A stretch of 25,020 nucleotides of DNA, taken from the IMG/VR virus record IMGVR_UViG_3300014050_001238, positions 1-25,020 of that record; one strand, 5' to 3'. The notes under the pieces are model-generated. The model saw only the letters and a program-made list of their open reading frames with translations. It had not been told where the DNA came from and ran no database searches. The stretch comes from a virus. The position numbers were made by a program, and so were the translations under genes. Positions 1 through 5,632 of this stretch are shown here, piece by piece; positions within the stretch are counted from its first letter, which is position 1, and every line of letters starts with the position of its first letter.

Positions 1-318
1 CTGTTCATCAAACTCTTTACTTGCAAAAGATAATCCTTCACCAAAAGCCTGATTCTTAAACTGCGGATACATTGTAGTGAATTCATAGGTCTCGCCATCA
101 ATGGCCTTCTGTAAACATTCTTTGGTAGATGGTTTACCAATCAATAATTCTAGGTGTCCCCATGCATGAAGTAATTCTTGGTCAGCGGTATGTTCAAAGT
201 GTTTTGCCACTTCTTCAAAGCCTTCTTCACGAGCAATCTTGGCGAAATAACGGTACTTAATGTGTGCTTGACTTTCGCCTGCCAATGCACTTTCAAGGTT
301 TTTAATTGTAATAGACAT
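1..318 (-). CDS. Rubrerythrin (ferritin-like diiron protein), C-terminus cut by the window edge
   Basis: The 106 visible codons match the N-terminal four-helix diiron domain of rubrerythrins. An AGESQA motif (Glu ligand) is followed by a helix with a Y-x-Y-F pattern, the ELLHAWGH segment supplies the E-x-x-H ligands, and GETYEFTTMYPQF resembles the family's E-x(n)-MYPEF segment. Rubrerythrins reduce hydrogen peroxide in the cytoplasm. The usual C-terminal rubredoxin-like Cys4 domain would lie outside the window, so its presence is unknown. The ATG at 318 follows a good Shine-Dalgarno (GGAAGGAAATT). The gene has its own promoter at 364-392 with a palindrome at 342-359 between promoter and start, so it may be separately regulated. 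Family assignment is strong; a role in protecting the infected cell from peroxide is inference. Confidence 0.88.
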   Translation of the reverse strand, partial: MSITIKNLESALAGESQAHIKYRYFAKIAREEGFEEVAKHFEHTADQELLHAWGHLELLIGKPSTKECLQKAIDGETYEFTTMYPQFKNQAFGEGLSFASKEFDEQ

Positions 319-341
319 AATTTCCTTCCAATAGTTAAAAT

Positions 342-359
342 CTAAGTATTAATACTTAG
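342..359. promoter_or_regulatory. 18-bp perfect palindrome, possible operator
   Basis: CTAAGTATTAATACTTAG is a perfect palindrome just downstream of the -10 box at 364-369, spanning the expected transcription start of the rubrerythrin gene. It lacks a following T tract, so it is not an intrinsic terminator. The position suits a repressor operator or a 5' mRNA hairpin. No protein in the window is recognised as its binder. Confidence 0.5.
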
Positions 360-363
360 TCAT

Positions 364-392
364 AGAATATCACAATAATGAGGTTTTGTCTA
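364..392 (-). promoter_or_regulatory. Sigma70-type promoter with extended -10, upstream of rubrerythrin
   Basis: On the minus strand there is TAGACA (387-392), a 17-nt spacer and TATTCT (364-369), with a TG one base before the -10 box (TGATATTCT). Expected transcription start is near 357, giving a leader of about 39 nt before the ATG at 318. The spacing is ideal and the extended -10 compensates for the imperfect hexamers. Confidence 0.65.
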
Positions 393-400
393 ATGATATT

Positions 401-421
401 TTTTGATTGAGATTATCAAAA
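401..421. other. AT-rich hairpin between the structured RNA and the rubrerythrin promoter
   Basis: TTTTGAT and ATCAAAA arms (7 bp) flank a 7-nt loop. On the plus strand the hairpin is followed by a T run, so it could act as a weak plus-strand terminator. On the minus strand, the coding direction here, it is followed by A residues. Otherwise 319-430 holds only the promoter and operator listed separately. Confidence 0.3.
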
Positions 422-430
422 TTTTTAATA

Positions 431-660
431 ACCATTGTTGAGAATACTGTTCCGTGTTTAAGAACTCGTGGGTGGATTTATCAAAAAGTATAGGCGCCTA
501 TCTTTATGCGTTACCACAATCGTCAGTTGTTCTCTTAGCTTTGCGCTTTCAATCTAACTTTTGCATTGTTAGATAATCTCCTTTTTGCGGATGCGGTTTC
601 TAAGATAGTGTTTTCCTTAACAGTCAGGATTGCTTACTCTTTCTCTCACATTCTCAACAA
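431..660 (-). ncRNA. Putative structured RNA directly 3' of tRNA-Thr, closed by a 15-bp helix
   Basis: No open reading frame is visible. On the minus strand the segment starts with ACCATTGTTGAGAAT (664-650) and ends with its exact reverse complement (445-431), so a perfect 15-bp terminal helix closes about 200 nt. The first four bases, ACCA, are the encoded 3' end of the tRNA, so the two RNAs share bases. Internal elements include a perfect 7-bp hairpin (ATCTAAC/GTTAGAT, 574-568 and 558-552), a 6-bp helix TCTTAG/CTAAGA that competes with a 7-bp CTATCTT/AAGATAG pairing, a CAAAAAG/CTTTTTG pairing that would form a pseudoknot, and a GTTC/GAAC hairpin near the 3' side. I do not recognise a named family. 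Phage tRNA-linked RNAs (T4 RNA C/D, GOLLD and similar) are analogies by position only. Confidence 0.55.
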
Positions 661-734
661 TGGTGCCCCTTGATGGAATCCAACCACCAATCCATGATTA
701 CAAATCAAGTGTTATAGCATTTAACTAAAAGGGC
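661..734 (-). tRNA. tRNA-Thr (anticodon UGU) with encoded CCA and unusual D/T loops
   Basis: The 74-nt cloverleaf has a 7-bp acceptor stem (GCCCTTT/AAGGGGC, one G-U pair), a 4-bp D stem (GTTA/TAAC), an anticodon stem with one T-T mismatch, the anticodon loop TTTGTAA (anticodon TGT), a 4-nt variable loop, a 5-bp T stem (GGTGG/CCATC) and a 3' ACCA. G1-C72, C2-G71 and anticodon bases G35-U36 are known threonine identity elements. The T loop is TTGGATT instead of TTCGATT and the D loop has GC instead of GG, so the 19-56 tertiary pair appears swapped. The 5' end lies 5 nt after the stop of the preceding gene, so the tRNA is probably processed from the upstream transcript. Confidence 0.85.
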
Positions 735-739
735 GATTA

Positions 740-1006
740 TTATACTACTTGTCCGTTCTTGTGAATATAACGAACTGTGCCATTTTCATCCTTAAATGAT
801 ACTCCTTCCCAAAAGAATTCTTTTTCCTGAAAATGCTTGATTCTTTCATCTGTAAACTCGGAAATATCAACTTTCATTTCACCAAGATACTCTTGCCAAT
901 TGTCATCAGCAGTCCTAGCAATTTCCATGGCTGCATCTTCATTTTCCGCTTCGACAACATGGACTTGGCGGAACATTCCAATAGATTCTACAATATATTT
1001 TGTCAT
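740..1006 (-). CDS. Small conserved-type phage protein, unknown function
   Basis: An 88-residue acidic protein. The N-terminal beta-rich stretch (TKYIVESIGMFRQVHVVEA) is followed by an ENEDAAMEIA helix. This layout is common in short phage proteins that pair a beta hairpin with an 'EAENEEEA' helix, sometimes annotated as DpnD/PcfM-like; I do not assign it firmly. The ATG at 1006 is 3 nt after the stop of the 1010-1858 gene, so translation is probably coupled. It is the last protein gene of the early run before the tRNA. Confidence 0.8.
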   Translation of the reverse strand: MTKYIVESIGMFRQVHVVEAENEDAAMEIARTADDNWQEYLGEMKVDISEFTDERIKHFQEKEFFWEGVSFKDENGTVRYIHKNGQVV

Positions 1007-1009
1007 TTT

Positions 1010-1858
1010 TTACTCTCCAAGCGAAAAATTAATCTGTTTTACAGAATCCCAGCGAAAACTACGCCAAGCTTGTGCTTCTGTGTCCCAAACTGCTAACGCT
1101 TCGTCTGATTTTTTGCGAGAATTAGCAGAATTTTCAGAATTTGTCGCTTCAGGAATGAAATCTTCACTCAAAGTAGCTTGCATCACTCGTTCCGTGCCGT
1201 CTTTTTTGATAAAAGTAACACCAACTACTCGTTCACGCAACAATCCTTTCAACCATTCACGACCAATTTCATCAGCAAACGCATTTTTTGCAGGTTCATC
1301 ACTTACACTTAACGCTTCAAACTCTTTTTTCAATTCTTCTAGCGCTTCAACCATATCATCCTCTTCACTTTCTTCTTCATCTTCAAATTGGTCACGCAAA
1401 TTATACTCATCAATCAATTCTTCAGGTATATTTTCAACATCTTCAGCATTAGAATACTCATAGCAGTCATCTTGACCTGCAATATTGCTGCCAACGAAGG
1501 CCATGCCAGGTTCCCAATAGGTAGCAGTAACATACCATTCAGTATTTTGTGCTACGAAATCGTAAAATATCGTTGGCGGTGCCCATGCTGTATCAAAATT
1601 TAGTGTGATACAATTGTCATTGACCTTTTCCCACGAATAAATGCTTGCTTCCCACTTGGTACCCCAATTAGAAATGTTCCAATCATACCAATTTTCTTCT
1701 TCTTCAGCTGGTCTTGGTCTAAAAAAGGCAAATAGACCAGATTCAATGTTATTATTACTCTTATTTTCATCAAGGAATTTCAAGTGTGCTTCTAGTTTTG
1801 CAACTTCGGCAACATCATCATTGTGAAACTCAGCATTATTAGCACACCAATTAGGCAT
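1010..1858 (-). CDS. Two-domain protein: Api92/YubB-like N-terminus plus WYL_2 (Sm-like SH3) C-terminus
   Basis: A 282-residue protein. The start MPNWCANN and the later W-rich stretch (NWYDWNISNWGTKWEAS, FDTAWAPPTIFYDFV) fit the Api92-like/DUF1281 ferredoxin-fold family of phage and plasmid proteins. A very acidic linker (about residues 150-180, rich in Glu/Asp) leads to a C-terminal domain with VGVTFIKKDGTERVMQATL and AVWDTEAQAWRSFRWDSVKQI. That is the pattern of the WYL_2 Sm-like SH3 barrel found as a free-standing protein in many T4-like phages. The substrate of either domain is unknown. The fusion itself is notable. It is followed by the 88-residue gene after 3 nt. Confidence 0.85.
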   Translation of the reverse strand: MPNWCANNAEFHNDDVAEVAKLEAHLKFLDENKSNNNIESGLFAFFRPRPAEEEENWYDWNISNWGTKWEASIYSWEKVNDNCITLNFDTAWAPPTIFYDFVAQNTEWYVTATYWEPGMAFVGSNIAGQDDCYEYSNAEDVENIPEELIDEYNLRDQFEDEEESEEDDMVEALEELKKEFEALSVSDEPAKNAFADEIGREWLKGLLRERVVGVTFIKKDGTERVMQATLSEDFIPEATNSENSANSRKKSDEALAVWDTEAQAWRSFRWDSVKQINFSLGE

Positions 1859-1873
1859 TTTTATTTCCCTTTC

Positions 1874-2254
1874 TTAATTTTTGGCAATAGAGCCTGCATA
1901 ATTTTTCATTTTGTTTATCATAACACGACCGAGCAGTCTTTTGAGGTATTCTTCAACCCATTTCCAACTGTTTTCCGTCTTTCGTACCATACAACCATAG
2001 ATATTTGCACCAAGTAAACCCTTAACATACACTTCAGGATCGGCAAAAATTGCCTCAAAGTGGTCATCCAACTCAGGATTACCATCTTCGCCTTGTGTTA
2101 AAAAGACCACATGGTACATATCACCAAGGCTGGTATGGTCAATCTTCTTTCCTTTTTCAAAATCATCATTGAAATCAAAAAAAGAAAGTCTTAAGCCGTC
2201 ATCTTGCTTATGTGGCAATATATAAAAGCCATCAAAGTCTTTTGCATCTGGCAT
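1874..2254 (-). CDS. Hypothetical phage protein, 126 residues
   Basis: A soluble protein with aromatic residues in its N-terminal half (DGFYILPHKQDD, RLSFFDFNDDF) and a basic helical C-terminus (WVEEYLKRLLGRVMINKMKNY). No family recognised. An upstream in-frame start at 2281 exists, but the ATG at 2254 is preceded by a strong Shine-Dalgarno (GGAGGT, 6 nt away) and begins MPDAKDF, so I use it. It lies between two other small unknown genes of the P1-driven early run. Confidence 0.8.
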   Translation of the reverse strand: MPDAKDFDGFYILPHKQDDGLRLSFFDFNDDFEKGKKIDHTSLGDMYHVVFLTQGEDGNPELDDHFEAIFADPEVYVKGLLGANIYGCMVRKTENSWKWVEEYLKRLLGRVMINKMKNYAGSIAKN

Positions 2255-2283
2255 GGAAATACCTCCAAAGATAATTTCCATAC

Positions 2284-2460
2284 TTATAATACAAATTCTT
2301 GTGGGTTTCCTTGATTAACTTCAAAGATTAATTCTTTCACCACAAAGGATGCGGTATTAAAATGACCAGTTCCTTCTTCTTGTGGTTTATAATTAGATTC
2401 AATTTTTTTCTTGGCATCTTCCAAAACAGCAACATACTGCTCACGGGTAATCATTTTCAT
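2284..2460 (-). CDS. Small hypothetical protein, 58 residues
   Basis: Starts MKMITREQYVAVLEDAKKK and ends NPQEFVL. Predicted to be mostly helical and soluble, with a short C-terminal strand. It sits 1 nt after the stop of the membrane protein gene 2462-2692, with an AGGATATAAA ribosome site that overlaps that stop. No family recognised; it is accepted for tight packing, ribosome site and protein-like composition. Confidence 0.7.
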   Translation of the reverse strand: MKMITREQYVAVLEDAKKKIESNYKPQEEGTGHFNTASFVVKELIFEVNQGNPQEFVL

Positions 2461-2461
2461 T

Positions 2462-2692
2462 TTATATCCTATAAATTAAACCAAACACATAAATGGCAAG
2501 AAGGCCAAAGTTTACAGCAATCATGGCTTTTTCTTTAATCAGAAAACCCCATATCAAAAACAATAGAGCACCACTATTCAACAACCAGATATTCAATGGG
2601 TCAATCATCAATGCTGTTGCTAATGCACCACCTAGTGTTACAAAGGTGGCGACCCATTTTAATATATTTACTTTACTCAATTTTTTCCACAC
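2462..2692 (-). CDS. Small integral membrane protein
   Basis: 76 residues with two or three predicted transmembrane segments (about residues 11-28, 33-50 and 55-73; LNIWLLNSGALLFLIWGFLI in the middle). The start is GTG at 2692, inside the last 20 nt of the preceding gene, with AGAGAA in front. Small multi-span proteins of this shape (hydrophobic strips around an NIWLLN/NVWLFN-like motif) recur in T4-like phages without assigned function. It would sit in the host inner membrane. Confidence 0.78.
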   Translation of the reverse strand: MWKKLSKVNILKWVATFVTLGGALATALMIDPLNIWLLNSGALLFLIWGFLIKEKAMIAVNFGLLAIYVFGLIYRI

Positions 2693-2861
2693 ATTCTCTA
2701 AAAGCCATCCGTGTCATTGTATCATACGGACTATAATCTAACAATATTCTATTGCGGTTCTCTTTATTGACCGCATAATGATAATACTTAATGTTATCAT
2801 CTTCCTCCTCTACGGAGAGGTGATAATAAAAATGTCCATGCTCAATCGGCAGAATATACAC
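2673..2861 (-). CDS. Small hypothetical protein, 62 residues, GTG start
   Basis: The open frame extends to 2990, but most of that extension lies inside the 2842-3195 gene. A GTG at 2861 is preceded by GAGGAAAATTCAA, giving a good ribosome site and a 20-nt overlap with the upstream gene, so I choose it over an ATG at 2912. The protein begins VYILPIEHGHFYYHLSVEEE and looks like a small beta-rich fold with a C-terminal helix (TRMAFRECVEKIE). Function unknown. Confidence 0.72.
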   Translation of the reverse strand: MYILPIEHGHFYYHLSVEEEDDNIKYYHYAVNKENRNRILLDYSPYDTMTRMAFRECVEKIE

Positions 2862-3195
2862 TTGAATTTTCCTCGGTATAATTTCTTTCAATACTGGCGA
2901 CCCACGCTTCATACTCCCGCTTGCGTTCATCAGCCAACCACTTCGCTTGCTTTGCCAACTCTGGGTCGGTTTCTTCAATAACCCAACCATTGGTACGAAG
3001 CTCTTCCCGACCAGAAAAGGTCTCTTTCATTTTATCCATGGCATCATGGATTTTATCAATGTTGGAGATTAACCAATCACGGTTATTCCAATCTTCCTCG
3101 GTACCAAAGCCACGAGGGCGATACCCATAAAAATCTTTATGAAAATCGCTATAGTAGCCTTGTAATTCATCAACGGAATATTTGGAATACATCAT
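2842..3195 (-). CDS. Hypothetical helical phage protein, 117 residues
   Basis: Starts MMYSKYSVDELQGYYSDFHKDFYGYRPRGFG and continues as charged helices (IDKIHDAMDKMKETFSGREEL; ELAKQAKWLADERKREYEAWV). The FYGYRPRGFG segment is a common motif in short phage proteins of unknown role. Its start overlaps the stop of the 3192-3380 gene (ATGA), indicating translational coupling. Confidence 0.8.
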   Translation of the reverse strand: MMYSKYSVDELQGYYSDFHKDFYGYRPRGFGTEEDWNNRDWLISNIDKIHDAMDKMKETFSGREELRTNGWVIEETDPELAKQAKWLADERKREYEAWVASIERNYTEENSSVYSAD

Positions 3196-3380
3196 ACAGT
3201 TTCCTTTATCGGTGCAAAAAATTCACGACCCATGGCCATGAAGGTACGAAATGCCGTGGCTTCTTGGTAACTTAAATCATCGAAGCATAAATTCATTTCC
3301 TCTAAGGTTTCTAAAAGACCTTTGATACCCCATTGGTCTTGGTACTGCCGAATAATTTGAATAGCTTGCTCGATTTGCAT
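3192..3380 (-). CDS. Small hypothetical protein, 62 residues
   Basis: Begins MQIEQAIQIIRQYQDQWG and is predicted all-helical and soluble, with one Cys and an aromatic C-terminal half (RTFMAMGREFFAPIKE). It starts 2 nt after the stop of 3383-3664 and ends in an ATGA overlap with the next gene. No family recognised. Confidence 0.75.
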   Translation of the reverse strand: MQIEQAIQIIRQYQDQWGIKGLLETLEEMNLCFDDLSYQEATAFRTFMAMGREFFAPIKETV

Positions 3381-3382
3381 AA

Positions 3383-3664
3383 TTACTCCGATAAATTAAT
3401 TACACGGAAATCAAATTCCATAAAACTAGTCTGGTATGGCACAAACATGATTTTGCCAACACGATTCTTTTTATTGGCTTTGGTTTCAAACTTCACAAAC
3501 TTATCAGCCGTAACCGTAATTTTATACGACATAAAACCAGGCTCGGTGCAATTGGTTTGCTCGACAATTCCTTCAATAAAAGCATCATCACGACCAGCAC
3601 ATGGCTTGAAATCATAAGCACGAATCACATCACCAACTTTTGCAACTTTTTCAAATTTCAACAT
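3383..3664 (-). CDS. Hypothetical protein, 93 residues, first gene after early promoter P1
   Basis: Beta-rich small protein with a KVGDVIRAYDFKPCAGRDDAFIEGIV stretch, a pattern I have seen in many short phage proteins of unknown role. An ATG at 3691 is in frame but lies at the expected transcription start of promoter P1. The ATG at 3664 has GAAAAGG eight bases upstream and is preferred. The leader from P1 is about 23 nt. Probably a host-takeover-era early gene by promoter type; no specific function seen. Confidence 0.8.
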   Translation of the reverse strand: MLKFEKVAKVGDVIRAYDFKPCAGRDDAFIEGIVEQTNCTEPGFMSYKITVTADKFVKFETKANKKNRVGKIMFVPYQTSFMEFDFRVINLSE

Positions 3665-3693
3665 AATATAACCTTTTCTCAATTTATGCATCC

Positions 3694-3721
3694 ATTATAC
3701 ACGAACCATGCCTAAAGTCAA
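3694..3721 (-). promoter_or_regulatory. Early sigma70 promoter P1 (repeat family copy 1)
   Basis: TTGACT (3716-3721), a 16-nt spacer ending GGTTCGTG, then TATAAT (3694-3699). The spacer 3' half is identical to those of P2 (5963-5990), P3 (7100-7127) and P4 (7478-7505). A small hairpin (TGTTGC/GCAACA) lies just upstream. Drives 3664 and the genes to its left. Confidence 0.85.
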
Positions 3722-3749
3722 GCCCACCTGTTGCATGGAAGCAACACAG

Positions 3750-3986
3750 CTAAGCTCTTGATTTTCTTGACTTTTCTGCCTGCCAGTATTCCGTAAAGGT
3801 ATCAAAACACCTCTGGAACTTCACCTCATAGATTTCCTTTAGAGAATCAATTAGTTCTGGTTTATCTCGTACCAATTCAATATCTTCAAGGATAGCCCAG
3901 CATCGCAAAATTTCTTGCTCTAAATCAAACCTATCACTCGTACCTACTATTTTCTCAGGATTTTCCACGGCGCTTTTTCCTTTCAT
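3750..3986 (-). CDS. Small hypothetical helical protein, 78 residues
   Basis: Charged helical protein (FDLEQEILRCWAILEDIELVRDKPE; FQRCFDTFTEYWQAEKSRKSRA). A TTG two codons upstream is possible, but the ATG at 3986 forms an ATGA overlap with the upstream stop and has AGGA seven bases before it. Its last codons, ending ...KSRA-stop (GCTTAG), resemble the orphan 3'-end fragments ...KSVA-stop and ...ESVA-stop next to P3 and P4, see findings. Confidence 0.78.
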   Translation of the reverse strand: MKGKSAVENPEKIVGTSDRFDLEQEILRCWAILEDIELVRDKPELIDSLKEIYEVKFQRCFDTFTEYWQAEKSRKSRA

Positions 3987-4324
3987 AACCAAGTCCTATG
4001 CTTCTCGGCGACCCACTCATTACCATCATATTCTTCAATCTCCCAATCCACATCCTCGGGAATCTCTACCACTTTCAGAGTAGCACAGAAACCATTCGCT
4101 TTCTCACCAAGCTTCTCAACCACCGCTACCAATGTCGGATCATTCCGCGGAATCTCACGGCAATTAAACCATTCATCATTGTCAAGGTAATAATCACTTG
4201 AGAGAACCGAATCAGAGTTCCGCTCCTCTTTGCGTAGGGTAATTCCTTTTCTCTCCGCATAGGCCTCAATCGCTTCATCCGATAAACTAAAACCACCGTA
4301 ATCCGAATTAATTACCACTTTCAT
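3983..4324 (-). CDS. Conserved phage protein of unknown function
   Basis: 113 residues. The combination of an N-terminal MKVVINSDYGGFSLSDEAIE, a central RNDPTLVAVVEKLGEKANG and a C-terminal EIPEDVDWEIEEYDGNEWV is typical of a widespread short phage/bacterial family with no assigned function. It overlaps its upstream neighbour by 17 nt and its downstream neighbour by ATGA. I recognise the family pattern but not a role. Confidence 0.85.
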   Translation of the reverse strand: MKVVINSDYGGFSLSDEAIEAYAERKGITLRKEERNSDSVLSSDYYLDNDEWFNCREIPRNDPTLVAVVEKLGEKANGFCATLKVVEIPEDVDWEIEEYDGNEWVAEKHRTWL

Positions 4325-4547
4325 AGAGTTTCCTTATTTCAATTTCAACATTCGTAGTACCATTGTAATCCTCTGGTACACCACTACTCCTGAAAGTATA
4401 TCTCCGTGCTTCATCCGCACATAAGTCCACCACCGATTTGATAATGGTTTCTAGTGTACCTTCAGAGCAGACATAGTAACTTCCTGCATCAAACTCTGCC
4501 TTGCCTATCTTGGCATCCGCCAATATTTTCTGTAATTTAGTATTCAT
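4308..4547 (-). CDS. Small hypothetical phage protein, 79 residues
   Basis: Starts MNTKLQKILADAKIG at the ATG preceded by AAGGAAAAT; a longer in-frame reading to 4607 would overlap the 4555 gene and lacks a ribosome site. The C-terminal half (DLCADEARRYTFRSSGVPEDYNG) looks helical with a conserved-looking turn. No function recognised. Ends 17 nt inside the start of the 3983-4324 gene. Confidence 0.78.
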   Translation of the reverse strand: MNTKLQKILADAKIGKAEFDAGSYYVCSEGTLETIIKSVVDLCADEARRYTFRSSGVPEDYNGTTNVEIEIRKLYESGN

Positions 4548-4554
4548 ATTTTCC

Positions 4555-4713
4555 TTATAATCCAAGTGCAACCGCCACAGAGGCCGCATTACCCGCTGAT
4601 GCCACAATGTATAACCAACCCATATGATTCAGTTCTTTTTCAAATGCTTCCTCTGCCCATTTCCACATAATAAACACAAAGGCTACTTGTAGAGATAATA
4701 GAAAGGTTTCCAT
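4555..4713 (-). CDS. Small membrane protein, 52 residues
   Basis: Two hydrophobic segments (ETFLLSLQVAFVFIMWKW, WLYIVASAGNAASVAVAL) separated by a charged turn, so probably a helical hairpin in the host membrane. The ATG at 4713 overlaps the stop of the 25-residue protein (TAATG) and has no good Shine-Dalgarno, suggesting translation coupled to that tiny gene. Confidence 0.65.
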   Translation of the reverse strand: METFLLSLQVAFVFIMWKWAEEAFEKELNHMGWLYIVASAGNAASVAVALGL

Positions 4714-4790
4714 TAGATAGAAAGTCCAATGATTATGAGTATGCCACAAACAATGGTGGCAATTAACTGTTCTTTATCTGAAAAATCCAT
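4713..4790 (-). CDS. 25-residue single-span membrane microprotein
   Basis: Begins MDFSDKEQL and continues as one hydrophobic helix (IATIVCGILIIIGLSI) to the stop. The ribosome site is strong (AGGAG, 7 nt before ATG). Its stop overlaps the next start (TAATG). The polar N-terminus and single helix fit a tiny membrane effector or a leader that couples translation of the next gene. Below usual gene-calling limits. Confidence 0.65.
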   Translation of the reverse strand: MDFSDKEQLIATIVCGILIIIGLSI

Positions 4791-4998
4791 GATGCTCTCC
4801 TAATAATAAACCATTGTAACACATTATAGACAAAAACACAGGTAATTGTATATAATGGCAAACGACTTCCACGGCAAATTTCCTGGCCGCGGATTTTTTT
4901 GAAGTCTGAGAATCCAAAAGTTTTTTCGCTGGAACTAATAGAAACTCTCTGAAAAACACAGCGAAAATAAGTCATGTGGTACCCTTACTCACACATTC
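4791..4998. other. Non-coding gap with a possible promoter
   Basis: Between the terminator at 4999 and the microprotein gene I see no convincing gene. A perfect TATAAT lies at 4823-4828 (minus strand) without a clear -35. A second option is TTGCCG, 17 nt, TATATA, ending near 4850. One of these presumably restarts transcription after the terminator, but neither is compelling. Confidence 0.35.
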
Positions 4999-5019
4999 AA
5001 AAAAGTAAGGATCCTTACT
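4999..5019 (-). terminator. Intrinsic terminator ending the P2 operon
   Basis: Perfect 16-bp palindrome AGTAAGGATCCTTACT (5004-5019) followed on the minus strand by six T residues. It lies 30 nt beyond the stop of the GIY-YIG gene at 5050. Confidence 0.75.
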
Positions 5020-5049
5020 ATGGCTTCCCACCCCCTCTTAGATTTAGCC

Positions 5050-5349
5050 CTAGAACGTATTGAGAGATGGACTCAGCGCTTCTATGAGCTCCCTCTCCCT
5101 ACTATGGGCTGCCTTGCGACCACGAACCACTTCCAAAACCTCATACTGTATAACCTCATCCGACCTCAAGGCCTCACAAATTGCCCAATCCTTGGACTCT
5201 TTTCTGGCTCTACTCATATGCTTCTGGACTCTCACTTTGACCGAACGGAGAAAAGCCTGGCCTTGTGCTACTGTCAGGCCAATATAGGTGTCCTCTCCTA
5301 TGGTCAACTGATACAATACATGGTTACGGTCTGAGCGCTTTCTACGCAA
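5050..5349 (-). CDS. GIY-YIG-like nuclease-family protein, TTG start
   Basis: 99 residues from a TTG at 5349, preceded by GGAG seven bases away and overlapping the upstream stop by 8 nt. No ATG is available in frame. Residues 11-26 (HVLYQLT...TYIGLT) form the two strands of a GIY-YIG core. Residues further on (VRVQKHMSRARKESKDWAI; VLEVVRGRKAAHSRERELIEAL) supply the Arg and Glu positions expected for such a fold. Similar short proteins occur in T4-like phages and are not proven nucleases. Last gene of the P2 operon. Confidence 0.75.
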   Translation of the reverse strand: MRRKRSDRNHVLYQLTIGEDTYIGLTVAQGQAFLRSVKVRVQKHMSRARKESKDWAICEALRSDEVIQYEVLEVVRGRKAAHSRERELIEALSPSLNTF

Positions 5350-5503
5350 TCGGATACTCCATTCTATACACTTTATAAGCCTCAATGGTTCTCAGCGGAA
5401 AAGACAGCGGTGCTTTCTCTAGCTCGGTTAGAAGCTTATTGAATGACAGCCCAAGGAATTCGCACTCCTTCTGTAGCTGTCGAATAGCCGTGGTGATTTT
5501 CAT
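5342..5503 (-). CDS. Small hypothetical helical protein, 53 residues
   Basis: Begins MKITTAIRQLQKECEFLGLSF; the ATG at 5503 has GGTGAG upstream and overlaps the stop of the preceding 42-residue gene (TAATG). The N-terminal helix followed by a proline-containing C-terminus (PLRTIEAYKVYRMEYPIA) matches no family I know. Confidence 0.68.
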   Translation of the reverse strand: MKITTAIRQLQKECEFLGLSFNKLLTELEKAPLSFPLRTIEAYKVYRMEYPIA

Positions 5504-5631
5504 TAACTCACCACATAGTAGGAAACAGTAAGAGCATCTAGCCGTTGGCAAGCACCCTCAAGGTCAATAAGGCTCGTGGTAGTGTAATAGAGCTCACTGG
5601 TAGGTCTAAGGTAGATTTTATAGGTAACCAT
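5503..5631 (-). CDS. Small hypothetical protein, 42 residues
   Basis: Starts MVTYKIYLRPTSELYYTTTS, an alternating beta-hairpin pattern. Start and stop lie in short overlaps with the neighbours (TAATATG after the upstream stop; TAATG with the next start), and no strong ribosome site is present, so it is read as coupled. Unknown function. Confidence 0.6.
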   Translation of the reverse strand: MVTYKIYLRPTSELYYTTTSLIDLEGACQRLDALTVSYYVVS

Positions 5632-5632
5632 A

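Noticed and set aside
491-502. 12-bp palindrome ATAGGCGCCTAT as a stand-alone operator
   Set aside because: It is inside the proposed structured RNA and can be explained as a small hairpin there.
837-1463. Long plus-strand frame of 208 codons
   Set aside because: Ser-rich composition typical of the reverse of an acidic gene; the minus-strand Api92/WYL_2 gene explains the region.
2862-2990. N-terminal extension of the 62-residue gene
   Set aside because: It lies inside the helical 117-residue gene, has no ribosome site, and reads as an unlikely peptide; GTG 2861 fits better.
4763-4975. 70-codon minus-strand frame with AAGG eight bases before its ATG
   Set aside because: It overlaps the microprotein gene in another frame, matches no family, and its C-terminal part runs across the presumed promoter. 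The ribosome site is the only support, so it stays uncertain.
5020-5334. 104-codon open frame on the plus strand
   Set aside because: It is the shadow of the GIY-YIG gene 5050-5349, which has the family motifs, and all other genes are on the minus strand.
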